From Limnomonas spitsbergensis (lineage: Eukaryota > Chlorophyta > Chlorophyceae > Chlamydomonadales), in the NCBI GenBank assembly GCA_037349105.1, contig JAYJMM010000103.1:2170001-2234000 (forward strand): a stretch of 64,000 bases of DNA, given 5' to 3'. Position numbers and translations under genes: made by a program. Below, piece after piece: positions 35,001 through 44,419 of this stretch. How positions within the stretch are numbered: the first letter of the stretch is position 1; each line of letters begins with the position of its first letter. The notes beneath the pieces are model-generated. The model saw nothing but the letters and a program-made list of their open reading frames with translations, was not told where the DNA came from and made no database searches.

Positions 35001-38000
35001 ATCTAAGTTTTAGAACTTGAGGAGTGCTTTCTGGATGTGCGTTTGTATTTATTCAGGAAACGCACGAAATGCCGTAGCTTTAAACCAAATTAGAAAATAC
35101 AGAAAATATGATTCATTAGCAGAGAGTAAGGAAGTGCCTGAGAGCCTAGCTAAGGAGAACACGTCAAAGCAACAGCGCAATCTGACACCGATATTCTCCC
35201 CTCCCCCTCGGTTACTCCGTCAGCTCCCACGCCTGCTCCTGCTGCTGCTGCTGAGACTAGCGCTCCAGAGCTATAAATAAATAAATGATACGCCCTGAGG
35301 CGCGGCTAACTACCGTATGCCAGTAGCACTGGCTGGTCTAGGCCCAAGGAAAGGGAGCTTGTTGCACGCTTGCGGCGGGGCTTTGCTCCTTGCATCCCGC
35401 AAAGCGAAGCGGCTTCGTGCGCAAAGGAGTGGCGGGCAAGGAGCTCCCCAAGAGGCGGAGTATCAGCTATCAATGTGCCAGAGGAGCTTTCCATCAGGCT
35501 GGATTTAGACGCCAGTTGTTGTTGTTACAAAGTTGACGCAACCACCCACAGCCTTTTGCAAAAGGGCCAGGCAGGGCAAACCGGGGAGAAACTAGAAAAC
35601 GAGGATGCCAGTGTGCCGCCTCGTTCCTCTACTTTTTGGAGCCGCAGAGCCTCGAACAATAATTGATGGATAAGCGGATTCATGTTTTTCAGTGTGGGGT
35701 TTTAAAACGTTTCAGGCTTTGTCCGACCTAAATTTTAAGCCGGATGAAGCATCTATTTCTGGCCCCCTTCGTTTTCCCCTTCTATCTCACTCTTCCGAAT
35801 TTGTGCCTGACCCTAGATATAAGTCCTGTGATCCTCACATACGGTACCCTAAACCCTAAACCCAAAGCGCTAGTGAGCACTCCTGGGAGTGAAATGGATG
35901 GGCTCAGCAGTACATGCCTTGCCTCTGATGTACCGCCTGCCCCTCCCTGAAGTACCGCACAACCCTCCCTGACGTACCGCCAGTCGCCCACCTGGCGTAC
36001 CGCCTGTCGCCCACCGGCATCAAGGAGGTTTGTAGTGCACCTTACAAACCTCCATGATGCACTACACACCCGTACAAGATGTACTTCACACCCGTACAAG
36101 ATGTACTGCACACCCGTACCTGATGTACCGCACAACGTTACCTGACGCACCGCATACCCGTGCCTGATGAATCTTGCACCCTTCCCTGATGTACTGCTTG
36201 CCCCTCCCTGATGTACCGCCGTTGCGCAGGTACAAGCTGATGTGGCCGCAGCCCGGCAGCAGCGTGAAGATCCAACACGGGGGCAGCTGCCTTTCCTTGC
36301 AGGGCGACGCGCAGCAACGCATGATGGACGGAACCACGACTTTCATGGTCGGCACCGAGGGAGGGAAGGTGCGGGGGGGCGGGGAGGAAGGTGCGGGGCG
36401 GGAGGGGAAGGTGCGGGGCGGGAGGGGAAGGTGCGGGGCGGGGGGGAAGGTGCGGGGCAGGAGGGGAAGGTGCGGGGCGGGAGGGGAAGGTGCGGGGCGG
36501 GAGGGGAAGGTGCGGGGGGGCGGGGGGGAAGGTGCGGGGCGGGAGGGGAAGGTGCGGGGGGGCGGGGGGGAAGGTGCGGGGCGGGAGGGGAGGTGCGGGG
36601 CGGGAGGGGAAGGTGCGGGGCGGGAGGGGAGGTGCGGGGCGGGAGGGGAAGGTGCGGGGCGGGAGGGGAGGTGCGGGGCGGGAGGGGAGGTGCGGGGCAG
36701 GAGGGGGAGGTGCTGGGGGGCGTGGGGGGGGTGGAGGGGGGGATATGGGGGGCAGCAAGACAACCAAGGCGGGAGGGGGAGGTGGGAGACAGGGAATGGC
36801 AAGACAACCAAGGCGGGAGGGGGAGATGCAGGGGGTAGGAGGGGGGGGGAGGGGGAGATATGGGGGGCAGCAAGACATCGGGGGAGTGAGGGGAAGTGGG
36901 GGAGACAGGGAATGACAAGACAACCAAGGCGGGAGGGGGAGGTACGGGGAGGGAGGGGAGGGGAAGGGGGGGATGTGGGGGGCAGCAAGACATCGGGGGA
37001 GTGGGGGGAGGTGCGGGGAGACAGGGAATGACAAGACAACCAAGGCGGGAGGGGGAGGGGGGGTGGGGGGGGGGGAGGGGGAGGGGGAGATATGGGGGGC
37101 AGCAAGACAACCAAGGTGGGAGGGAGAGGTGCGAGGGTACGGGGGGCAGCAAGACAACGGGGGAGTGGGGGAGAGAGATATGGGGGACATCAAGACAGCG
37201 GGGCAGTGAGGGGAGGTGCGGGGGTACAGGGAATGGCAAGACAACCAAGGCGGGAGGGGGAGGTGCGGCGGGGGGGGACAGCAAGACAACGGGGGAGGGG
37301 GACGAGGTGCGGGGATATGGGGGACAGCAAGACAAAGGAGGAGGGGGAGGGGGAGGTGCGGGGATGCATTAAGTGGAAAGACAACCTAGGCGGGAGTAGG
37401 GAAGGTGCGGGTTTACGGGGGATAGAAACCGGGGGAGGGGGAAGTGCAGGGATTTGGGGAGGCGTTTCTTTCTTTCCTGCTACGAGTCCATCTTAGACAG
37501 GCCGCCAAAGGCCGGATTGGGACCGGGACCCTGATTCCCAACCCTACATCTTCCAAAAATATATAAGAGCTGTACTGAGCTTAATGGCGTTATGGTTGAG
37601 TAAACCCGCAACCCTGAGCTGTCAACCCTCGTACGCCCTGCGCCTGAACTTGCAGAAGTGCTTTGTGGGTCTCGCGGATGACAGGATTGAGTCGGCTCTG
37701 AACCCTGAACCCTAGATCCTGTGCCTCTGATGCGAGCCCTCGTACGCCCTGCACCTGAACCCTGAACCCTAGATCTTGTGACTTTAATCTGAACCCTCGC
37801 ACGCCCTGTGCCTGAACCCTTCAGATCTTCAAGTGCTATATGGAGCTCAATGACGGCACCCTGAAAGAGTTTGCCAAGGCAGCGGCGGGCGGCGAGCGCC
37901 TGGATCTGCGCAGCCCCATCAAGGAGGCGGACTACAAGACGCACGCGGGCGCGGTCAACGGGCTGGACTGCTCGCCCTTCCAGGTGCATACATGCTTACA

Positions 38001-40871
38001 TGTAGACACAACCCTTGGCCAGAGTGTAGCTCGCGCGTAGCTAACGTGTAGCTGAGTCACGAAAAAGAAACACTGCAGTTCGCATGTAGACACAACCCTT
38101 GGCCGTTACAACCTGAACCCCAACCAGTTGCAGGTTATATGCAGCCTTCTCTCAAGGTGCTTAGGGTCTAGGGTATGCCCAAACCCTGAACACTTGTCCG
38201 TAGCAACCTTATCCCTAACCAGATGTCGAACACTTCTAGGTGCTGCACACATGTAGACACAACCTTGACCGCAACAACCCTGACCCCTAACCAGGTTTTA
38301 GGGTTCAGGGTTTAGAGTGAACAATTATAGGTCGTGCACCCGTATGGAGCTGGTAGACACTCACCATGTGGACACAACCCTTAGCCGGGTCAACCCAACC
38401 CTGCAACTGCAGGTTAAACACAGACTTCTCTTGAGGTAGTTAGGGTTTAGGGTATGCCCTCAGCCCTGTGCCCTTGACTCTCGCAACCCACCCCCCGCAG
38501 CCGCAGCTTCCATGCAGCTTCCGCGGTGAATTAAACACCTAGTCATGGATGGCTTGATATCAGACAAGGTTGGGCTTCCCTATTTCCCAACTTCTCCGCC
38601 CCACCCCCCCCCTACACTTCCCCGCATCCCCCCACACACTTCCCCACCCCCACCCCACCCCGCCTGCAGCGGGACCTGTTTTTGACCGCCGGCTATGACG
38701 GCAGCGTCCACCTCTACCACTCCCTGAAGCAGCAGCACCTTCTGGAGGTGGTCCCGACGGATCGGCAGCTGCATGCGGTGCATTGGTCACCCACCAGGCC
38801 CATGGTGTTTGCAGCGGCAGCAGGTGGGTAGCAGTGAGGGAACCTGAAATCCTAAAACCCTAAATCCTTAACCTTTCAGGGTGTAGGACTGCGATGCTGC
38901 TGCATGACGTGCAATGGACCAAACATTGTATGCATGGGTTATTGTGGCTGTGCGAGTGCTTGTTGGTCGTGTACCTTTCCTGTTCCTGCTCGCCTCTTCT
39001 CAGCTGACAACGGGGCCGCATGCGCAGGCGGGCTATATTTCGTGTTTGCGTCTCATGTGTTTTTCTAGGGTTAGGCGGCCGGCCGCACGCCTTGTGAAGT
39101 CCAAGCAAAATAATAGTTACCCACCCGGCCCAAGGTGTTTGCAGCGGGAACAGGATCATGGAAACGGAGCGTGAATGAGGGGGCTGCGTGTTCACAATCC
39201 AATCTGCATGCTGGTGTAGGTTTCAGGGTTCAGGTAACAGATGGGTAACGGAGAGGTAACAGATGGGTAACGGAGAGGTAACAGATGGGTAACGGAGAGG
39301 TAACAGATGGGTAACGGAGTGTGAACAAGGGGGCTGCATGGTTACAATCCAATCTGCATGCCGGTACCAATGTTTGTATTTGATTTAAGAACAGCGTTTA
39401 AGCCTCATCCCTGCACTCTCAGGGGATGGCCGCGTGTACCTTTATGACCTACTGCGTGTGAAGCATATGGTGGCCCCTGTCCTCGCCATTGATGCCAGCC
39501 CCGACGGCTCGCCTATCTACACTTGTGCGTTTAACAGCAGGCGGACCGACATGTTCGCCACCGGCGGCAAAGCTGGCATCCAGGTGGGCGGGTGGGAGGG
39601 GAGGGTGGCGGGTGTAGAACAGGTGGACAGATGGGCTGGTGGGGGGGGGAGGGGGGAGTGCCGAACAGGTGGGCAGGTGGGCGGGTGGGAGGGAGGGGGG
39701 GTGCCGAACAGGTGAGCAGGTGGGCGGGCTGGAGGGGAGGGTGGCGGGTGTAGAACAGGTGGACAGATGGGCTGGTAGGGGGGGAGGGGCAGGAGTCGAA
39801 CAGCAGGACAAATGGGCTGGTGGGGGGGAGGGGGGATGCCAAACAGGTGGGAGGGTGGGAGGGTGGGAGGGGAGGGTGGCGGGTGTAGAACAGGTGGACA
39901 GATGGGCTGGTGGGGGGGAGGGCAGCGTATATCGTAAAGGAGGACAGATGGGCCGCTGGGAGGGGGGGGAGGGTCTACACCAGAAAGAAGTCTGGCTTGT
40001 GTAAGCAGGGTCAAGAATGGTCTGTCCAAAGCCTAACATTTCACATGACACGCTGAAAAGTATGAACAGCCCGTGGAAAAAACTAGCAAATTTCGGGCAG
40101 CGGTAAACGTGTATGGGTCAGACCACTCGGACAGCGCGAAGGTGTTAAGCCCTGGTGGGTTTGGAGGGATGTCGTTTTTCAATCTGTTTGGTTTTCTCCC
40201 TTCCACGTTTTTTGCCTATATATATATATGCTTTTTTGTCACTAGGTCACCAGCCTATCAAATCAGGCGGTCATGACAGGTGGTCATGACAGGTGGTCAT
40301 GCTAGAAGTCCCAGTGCTGTGCCGATTAAGGTCCTTATGGTGGCTGAATTACGTAGCTAAGATTCATTCACCGTGATTTCAAGGCAAGTTCAGCTACTTT
40401 TACCAGCAAAGGATTAAGGGACCGTAATAACTTGCAACTTTTTTTAATTACGGCGCATTTGCACAGCCTCGGCTATACCGGTAAGCCTTCAACCTGATCC
40501 CTGTCTTGACCTAGGGCCGAATGTCACGCATTGGTTGACCCCCCCCCCCCCTCCCCCTCAATGGGTTTAGGGTTTACCCTTACCCCAAATAGCCTTCACC
40601 CCTCCCTCTCAAACCGTGTTAGGAATTATAATTAATCTTTACCCTTGATTTGAACCCGATACCTAAATCTAAGCCCTAAACCTTAACCCTTCAACCCTAA
40701 ATCACCCTAGTTTTAAAAAACGGCTCTCCCCTTACGTCCACCCCCCCATAGATCTGGAAGCTACCCGAGAGCCTTGCTGGGGTTCGGAAGGGTGAGGAAG
40801 CTATCCTGCGCAAGCTGGCCGCCGCTGATGATTTTGAGGAGGCCTTGAGAATGCAGCAGCAGCGGCAATGA
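26057..40871 (+). CDS. DYNC2I2: Cytoplasmic dynein-2 intermediate chain, WDR34/DYNC2I2 (FAP133) type
   Basis: WD40 intermediate chain of the dynein that drives retrograde intraflagellar transport in cilia. Fourteen exons join in phase: 26057-26125, 27625-27754, 28348-28411, 28861-28951, 29920-30008, 31077-31142, 32072-32216, 34006-34115, 34690-34839, 36230-36368, 37825-37983, 38670-38823, 39423-39583, 40752-40871 (TGA). They give 548 residues against about 536 in human. The N-terminal part (about 1-170) holds VAVQTT and EIGTQTG (about 52-66), a TQT-type site like those that bind LC8/Tctex light chains, then EKFLSRVEGLVQEEMKKV, which aligns with the WDR34 helix. Residues 170-548 form the propeller: LVVTSLSWSATGQ, MLATWNLA, GDIYIWDLS, GLVMVWTW, MVGTEGGK, LFLTAGYDGSVHLYHS, RVYLYDLL and IWKLPESL are blade strands. 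All introns are GT-AG, and most hold junction copies. Confidence 0.92.
26610..26660 (-). repeat. Dispersed repeat family C, copy 1
   Basis: The phrase GGCCCTTTCGAAAAAGGCTG then TGGGTGGTTGCGTCAAC recurs at 48846-48893 in the same orientation and, inverted, at 35533-35577 (GTTGACGCAACCACCC). One copy lies just upstream of the longin gene start. The element type is not known. Confidence 0.6.
26771..26858. repeat. Inverted repeat around a 13-bp tandem repeat
   Basis: ATTGACGGTATGGTACGGTA is mirrored by TACCATACCGTACCGTCAAT. Between the arms CTGCCCTACCGTA-type units repeat about four times. The whole can form a cruciform. It lies in intron 1 of the dynein gene. Confidence 0.75.
27420..27600 (+). 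mobile_element. MITE-like element family B, copy 1
   Basis: It shares GTCCTTA(C/T)GATGGCTGAA-like, CACCGTAATTTCAAGGCAAG, GGGACCGTAAT and TTACGGTGCAATTGCACAGC segments with 40310-40475. The ends are roughly inverted (CAGTGCTGTGC type). A CAGTG terminus is what hAT-type elements often have. No clean 8-bp target duplication could be seen here. Confidence 0.6.
27820..28335. repeat. CATG/GCATGC-rich tandem repeat (WDR34 intron 2)
   Basis: Repeats of CCATGCGTGCCTATGCATGC and CCCATGTATGCCCATGCTAC with longer-period units of about 170 bp (…ACTGGGTCACCCAAGCATGC…) fill intron 2. Open frames here encode only Cys/Pro/Met/His repeats and are not genes. Confidence 0.85.
28390..28610 (+). repeat. Decayed copies of exon 3 end plus donor (WDR34-type gene)
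   Basis: The true end (GGAGAAATTCTTGAGCAG then GTGAATTCAGG, donor at 28412) is echoed by GGAGAAGTACTCGAGCTG then GTGAATAATG (about 28450-28480) and by GGTTTGGAGCACGTGAATGG (about 28525-28545). Identity falls with distance from the true donor. Confidence 0.65.
28722..28765 (+). repeat. Copy of exon 4 start plus acceptor (WDR34-type gene)
   Basis: GACAGGGTGGAGGGGCTG… here matches TACAGGGTGGAGGGGCTG… at the true acceptor (28861). The following GAGG..ATATGAAGG parallels GGAGGAGATGAAG of the exon. It lies 133 bp upstream of the true acceptor. Confidence 0.75.
29700..29920 (+). repeat. Repeats leading into exon 5 acceptor (WDR34-type gene)
   Basis: GTACCCCTGTTATGAGTATT and then three copies of TACCCCTGTTTCACAT(G/T)…TATGTCT lie upstream of the acceptor at 29919, with CCCTAAATCC-type linkers. 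The segment 29655-29700 also loosely resembles exon 5 itself (GGCCTTCCCAAACG). Confidence 0.65.
30046..30340. repeat. Degenerate short tandem repeat (CAGTCAACAGG type)
   Basis: About twenty imperfect copies of CAGTCAACAGG / CAGTGAACACA follow the exon 5 donor in intron 5. Confidence 0.75.
31480..31610. repeat. Tandem repeat, about 36-bp unit (WDR34 intron 6)
   Basis: GCATGGTGACACTGCGCTCC then ATGGCATGGGGTTGT is repeated about four times. It lies within intron 6 and is not coding. Confidence 0.8.
31860..32130 (+). repeat. Three copies of exon 7 start plus acceptor (WDR34-type gene)
   Basis: CCCAGGTACGACATACCAGG plus about 45 more bases of exon 7 occurs at about 31958-32022 and again, continuing into the true exon, at 32069-32130. 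A more decayed copy (ACTGGCATGGTAGCC…) is at about 31872-31905. The linkers are CCTGAACCC / CTTAGCCCTGAACCC. The upstream near-perfect copy could in principle splice as a false exon. Confidence 0.88.
32217..33110 (+). repeat. Minisatellite, 47-bp unit, 19 copies, starting at the exon 7 donor
   Basis: The first unit begins with the donor itself (GTGAGAATCTGGCTTGGGCC). Later units read AAATCCGGCTTGGGCCTCAC, ACCTCCCTGCCCC, TCTCCTGCCTTTAC. A CTGG-to-CCGG change separates the first seven or so units from the rest. The array lies in intron 7. Confidence 0.92.
33935..34030 (+). repeat. Two copies of exon 8 start plus acceptor, telomere-type linker
   Basis: CCAGGCGCTCATTGCTGG (about 33938) and TTCAGGCGCTCATTGCTGG (true, acceptor 34005) flank AAACCCTAAACCCTAAGCCC-type sequence. 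The false copy lies 68 bp upstream of the true one. Confidence 0.88.
34455..34680 (+). repeat. CCCTGAACC/CCCTAAACC tract before exon 9 acceptor
   Basis: About fifteen copies of AACCCTGAACCCTA-like heptamer-derived units precede the exon 9 acceptor (34689). They are degenerate telomere-type repeats on the C-rich strand. Confidence 0.8.
35370..35450. repeat. Nested hairpin in intron 9
   Basis: GCTCCTTGC near 35385 pairs with GCAAGGAGC near 35437 (with CCCGC/GCGGG extension). Between them GAAGCGGCTTC forms a smaller stem. Its function is unknown. Confidence 0.6.
35533..35577 (+). repeat. Dispersed repeat family C, copy 2 (inverted)
   Basis: GTTGACGCAACCACCCACAG followed by CCTTTTGCAAAAGGGCCAGG is the reverse complement of the copy at 26610-26660. 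Confidence 0.6.
35930..36225 (+). repeat. GATGTACCGC-type repeats leading to exon 10 acceptor
   Basis: Repeated CTGATGTACCGCCTGCCCC / CAAGATGTACTGCACACCCG phrases (about 15-30 bp period) end in GATGTACCGCCGTTGCGCAG, the true acceptor context (36229). Confidence 0.75.
36369..37480 (+). repeat. G-rich array starting at exon 10 donor
   Basis: The exon ends GAGGGAGGGAAG before the donor GTGCGGGG. The array repeats GGGAGGGGAAGGTGCGGGGC about 20 times, so each unit recreates the exon end and donor. Further on, longer units with GCAAGACAACCAAGGCGGG repeat to about 37400. The strand has many runs of three to seven G, so quadruplexes can be expected in DNA or pre-mRNA. Confidence 0.88.
37600..37824 (+). 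repeat. Repeats leading into exon 11 acceptor
   Basis: CCTCGTACGCCCTGCGCCTGAA occurs at about 37627, 37738 and 37795, each followed by GAACCC-type sequence. The last ends at the true acceptor (37824). GCAGAAGTGCTTTGTGGG at about 37652 resembles the exon start ATCTTCAAGTGCTATATGG. Confidence 0.65.
37984..38440 (+). repeat. Repeats following exon 11 donor
   Basis: The segment after the donor, CATGTAGACACAACCCTTGGCC, recurs at about 38080, 38250 and 38367. The units are about 120-140 bp and include TTTAGGGT(T/A) tracts. Confidence 0.75.
39119..39155 (+). repeat. Copy of exon 12 end plus donor-side sequence
   Basis: CACCCGGCCCAAGGTGTTTG then CAGCGGGAACAGG mirrors the exon 12 end CACCAGGCCCATGGTGTTTG then CAGCGGCAGCAGG (38792-38824). 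The GT has become GA in the copy, so it is a dead donor. Confidence 0.75.
39236..39320. repeat. Short tandem repeat, 21-bp unit, four copies
   Basis: GGTAACAGATGGGTAACGGAGA repeats in intron 12. Confidence 0.85.
39584..39985 (+). repeat. G-rich array starting at exon 13 donor
   Basis: The donor context CAG then GTGGGCGGGTGGGAGGGG is recreated by AACAGGTGGGCAGGTGGGCG and AACAGGTGGACAGATGGGCT units, about eight in all. Each unit carries CAGGTGG, a strong donor-like word. Confidence 0.85.
40310..40475 (+). mobile_element. MITE-like element family B, copy 2
   Basis: It begins CAGTGCTGTGCCGATTAAGG and ends ATTACGGCGCATTTGCACAGC. It is homologous to 27420-27600 and lies in intron 13 of the WDR34-type gene. 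Confidence 0.6.
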
Positions 40872-41115
40872 GGAGCGATGGTGCAGCAGCCGCACTAGGT
40901 TTCGTCCAGCCGGGCGGCAGTGAGGAGTGGTGGGGCAGTAGCCTTACTGGATGTTGACCAGCCGGGCTGCAGTGAGGAGCGGTGGGGCAGCAGTCGCACT
41001 AGGTTTCTTCCAGCCGGGCTGCAGTAAGGAGCGGTGGGGCAGCAGCAGTATTGGATTTTGACCAGCCGGGCTGCAGTGAGGAGCGGTGGGGCAGCAGCCG
41101 CACTAGGTTTCGGGC
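40872..41115 (+). repeat. 52-bp tandem repeat beginning at the WDR34-type stop codon
   Basis: Five units (GAGGAGCGGTGGGGCAGCAG, then CCGCACTAGGTTTCGTCCAG or TATTGGATTTTGACCAG, then CCGGGCTGCAGT) start at the TGA itself. Two subtypes alternate, giving an ABAB'A order. It is probably in the 3' UTR. TGTAA words at about 41236 and 41423 are candidate poly(A) signals. Confidence 0.8.
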
Positions 41116-41544
41116 ATCAGCAGGACCGGGGAGCCCTCTGGCACATGGATAGGCGGCAAGCTGACAGACGGACACACTGGGGGGATGAGGGAAGAGGCGG
41201 AAAGGTTTCTTTACATACAGGGAATTCGGAGAGGAGATGTAAAGAAGTCTAGGTTGATGCCGGTAGTGCTAAAGTTGCATGGTCGCGTTCGTTTCGTACT
41301 CACATCCCAAGCAACTCCACTCGGTCATCTTACTTCATCATTATAACCCGATATAAATATATAATGCTTGTACCGGTTTACGAGCACGTGTCCAGTGTGT
41401 GAAATATGGTGCTCTGCTGGAATGTAAAAACTCCACACAACTTCTTATTTCAGTGTGTGCTAATCAACGTTTGGAAGACTGTTGGACACAGACAACTAGG
41501 GTATGGACACCGAGGACGAAAGTGAATGGCGTCCTGTCGGCTAG

Positions 41545-41710
41545 CATATGAGGCTTGAAGCTGAAACACTCTGAAACAAGTACTGGGGCAGAAGCACACA
41601 TTCATTTGTGAACGTCTGTTGAAGCTGGAAGCTGAAACGCTCTAGAGCAAGCACTAGACAGAGATACCCTTTCATTTGTGAACGTCTGTTGAAGGCGGAA
41701 CGCTCCATTC
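41545..41710. repeat. Direct repeat, about 80 bp, two to three copies
   Basis: CATTCATTTGTGAACGTCTG then TTGAAG(C/G)(T/C)GGAA…GCTGAAACGCTCTA recurs at about 41600 and 41680 with a partial earlier copy at about 41555. It lies between convergent genes. Confidence 0.75.
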
Positions 41711-42605
41711 AGAGACGGGGAACAAGTCCATGTTATTTCCCCTCTACAAACCCACTTACAAAACGTACATAAAAAACAGGGCATGCAAGTTCTAAACAGG
41801 AATTATAAACTCGATTGGGACAACCTTGGATGTGTCCAGGGTGACCAGTATCGATCATTCGTGAAAAGAGGAAATAGCCGAAGGAGGAAATCGGCAGACA
41901 GCCAGATGCGAGGAAGAACGAAAGCGCCAAGGCGTGGCTTATATGAGGAATACGAATTCTATGAGGGACTTGGGTCAGGCTCTTGTCATTAAAAATACGT
42001 GACATATACGTGCGGGAATATAAATTACATTGCCAATGCCTACCAAAGGGATCTTCAGGCTCCACCACTTCACATCCCCTCTCTATTTACTTACGAGCCT
42101 GGATATCAAAGCAGCGTTGCACAACACACAAATAGCCAAATAGGGCCCAGCGGGTATGCACCGTTCTAAACAAATAGCCAAATAGGCGAGAAAGACGAAC
42201 ATGGACTGGGATGCACTGCACTGCTACAACACGTGAACTGGATCCTAACATGGATCTCCTCCAGCCAGCCTCCAGCAAGCTCACGGCCTAGCTACCTTGT
42301 GTCCACAATCTTCCCATGCAGCCACTGCATGACCGTCGCAAATGCATCTTCACGAACAGGGTACTGCTCCCTGGCTCGGTATGGGTGGTTGGGCGGCAGC
42401 TCTGGTGCACTACGCTTGGCGTCGCTTGCCTTGTTGGTGTCGAACCACAGTGGCATCTGCGATCGATGCAGACCGCTGCCCGTCCATGCGAAGCGGTGCC
42501 ACACCTTGGCCAGGCTGCGCTGCATCTTCTGCAGCAGCGGCCCCCCGCTGGCCCTCAGGATCTCCGGCGTACGCTCAATGTCGGCCTCATTGATTCAAAT
42601 GCTGA

Positions 42606-42621
42606 ACTGCTTGACTGCTTC
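42606..42621 (-). other. 8-bp near-tandem duplication (putative excision footprint 1)
   Basis: On the gene strand the site reads GAAGCAGT then CAAGCAGT. Removing one copy restores the frame across the conserved exostosin C-terminal segment. The second copy differs from the first only in its first base, G to its complement C. Confidence 0.65.
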
Positions 42622-42693
42622 CAGTCCAGGATGTCCTCAAACGCCTCGCTGACGTTGTCCATGACCACGACGGGAATGCAGCCATGCAGAATG

Positions 42694-42709
42694 GCGTCAA
42701 GCCGTCAAC
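42694..42709 (-). other. 8-bp near-tandem duplication (putative excision footprint 2)
   Basis: On the gene strand the site reads GTTGACGG then CTTGACGC. If the target was GTTGACGC, both junction bases have become their complements (C to G, G to C). Removing 8 bp restores the frame leading into HGCIPVVVMDNV. Confidence 0.7.
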
Positions 42710-43904
42710 GGAGCGAAGAGAAAAGCCGTCACCTGAGAATGGCCAATGGTATGGTATATTTAAGTGGAGTGGGCTTCAGCGGCATTTCTTTTATCCTGGC
42801 TCGGCTACACTGAAGTTGCACTGCAGCTTCATTTCAGCTGCACTTCTGCTGCACTTAAGCTACATTTCATTTACACTTCAGCTAAACTTCAGTCACACTA
42901 AAATTACTGTATAATCAGTCGGAACTCGAATCTCCGTGTTCGTTTTTGGTTTCGAAACCTACTTCATACCCAATCACGCTATTCGTTTTCTGGATTCGTT
43001 TTTCTGAATATAATATGAAATTGTATACGATCATCACCGGTTCGTTGTTGCTCCAGAACCACTCAAATCAGCTATCACCGATTCGTGTTTTCCCTAAGAC
43101 GAGAAAGCACGACGTCCGGATCGACACGTGCTGTGGCTGCTATTGATGGTCCTGGTAGATTTACTGCCTCATTAACGGGCGTCTGTGCTGTCGGCTGATG
43201 AGGCTTCCACAACACGTCTTTCCTTCGCCCTAGAAATCGACTCAGAAAAATACAGCTGCCTTTTAAAATACATCAGCAGCATTTTGACGAAAAGATAGCA
43301 TGGGACAATATGCCTCTGAGGTGAACGTCGATACGCTCTGTATTAGCGATTTCCCCATGTTTCGGGACGAAAGCATGCGTTTTATGGTTCAGTTTTACGT
43401 TTCGGAACAAATAATCACCGAAACCAATTATTCGGGTATTCGGGTATTCGGGTCCGGAGCCGATATGCATGTTGTACTTCTGGCGCCAGCTCAGCTCGTG
43501 GGCCAACCTGGACAGCGGCCACATCGGGAAAGCACAGGGGGGCAAGGGTGGTGACTGGTGAGCACATGAGTGTATCAGGGAAAAGGCAATGAGCCGAGGT
43601 TTAAGTGACACCGCACTGGGCACGAAACGGCAAACGAAACCCATTTATGAACACGCATGACATCATCAAGCTAAGCTATCACCTGTAGTACTTCTGGCGG
43701 ATGCCCCTGCTGTACCAAGGGTGTCGTTGCCGCCCCACGTCGCCTCTGAAGTACAGCAGTACGTCCCGCTCCAGCGGGGCGGCGCCCATCAGCGGGGATG
43801 CCATGAACTTGGAGGGCGCTTTGAAGGCCGGGATGACCAGGTCCTTGCCGGGCGTGTGACAGGCGTGGCCTTGGGGCAGGGAGCAGGAAGGGCAGATCAA
43901 TAGA

Positions 43905-43986
43905 AAGGAAGAAAACTACGCCCTGCAGGGGCGTGAGGGTTAAGGAAACAGCGCGGCGTGGGCCTAGGCCGCGTTCGCGCCGTTAC
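43905..43986 (+). repeat. Dispersed repeat, second copy of 470-548
   Basis: GAAAGGAAG…CTACGCCCTGCAGGGGCG…GTTAAGGAAACAGCGCGGC…CGCGCCGTTAC matches 470-548. It lies in the intron before exostosin exon 4. Confidence 0.6.
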
Positions 43987-44039
43987 CTTGCAGGAAGGGC
44001 AGATCAATATAGAATATCTGTGTGACTGGAACGGTGTTA

Positions 44040-44225
44040 ATAACATACCGGTATTACCGTGACTGTAGATTTGATTTGCCTTCCCTCGGGCATGTAACAA
44101 ATATCTATTTCAATGCTGCCCTCAGAAGGGCCAATTGTCGACAAAAGCTCCTGATTTCCGACTGGAAATGGCGTTGACAATCGATAATTCGTAAATTTAT
44201 TGAGCCCTCAACCCCAAACAACATT
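44040..44225 (-). mobile_element. Dispersed element family A, copy 4
   Basis: It is the reverse complement of the family at 21815, 30455 and 34185: GTAGATTTGATTTGCCTTCCC, then GATTTCCGACTGGAAATGGCG, then TTGACAATCGATAATTCG. It ends in ACCCCAAACAAC, like the GGGGTTGAGG start of copy 1. Confidence 0.65.
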
Positions 44226-44419
44226 AATTATGAGGGCAGGCAAAGCAAATGTTCAGTACGTATCCTTTCAGCATATTGGAATTCATCTCGCTTTCGATAA
44301 GATATAAACGAAGCAGCTGAGTCCTGCACCACAGATGGTGCATGTCCAGTACCGGCAGTCATAACTATTTTCAAGCATTAAAAAACTCACATCCCGGACC
44401 TTTGTGTTACAGCCGCCAG

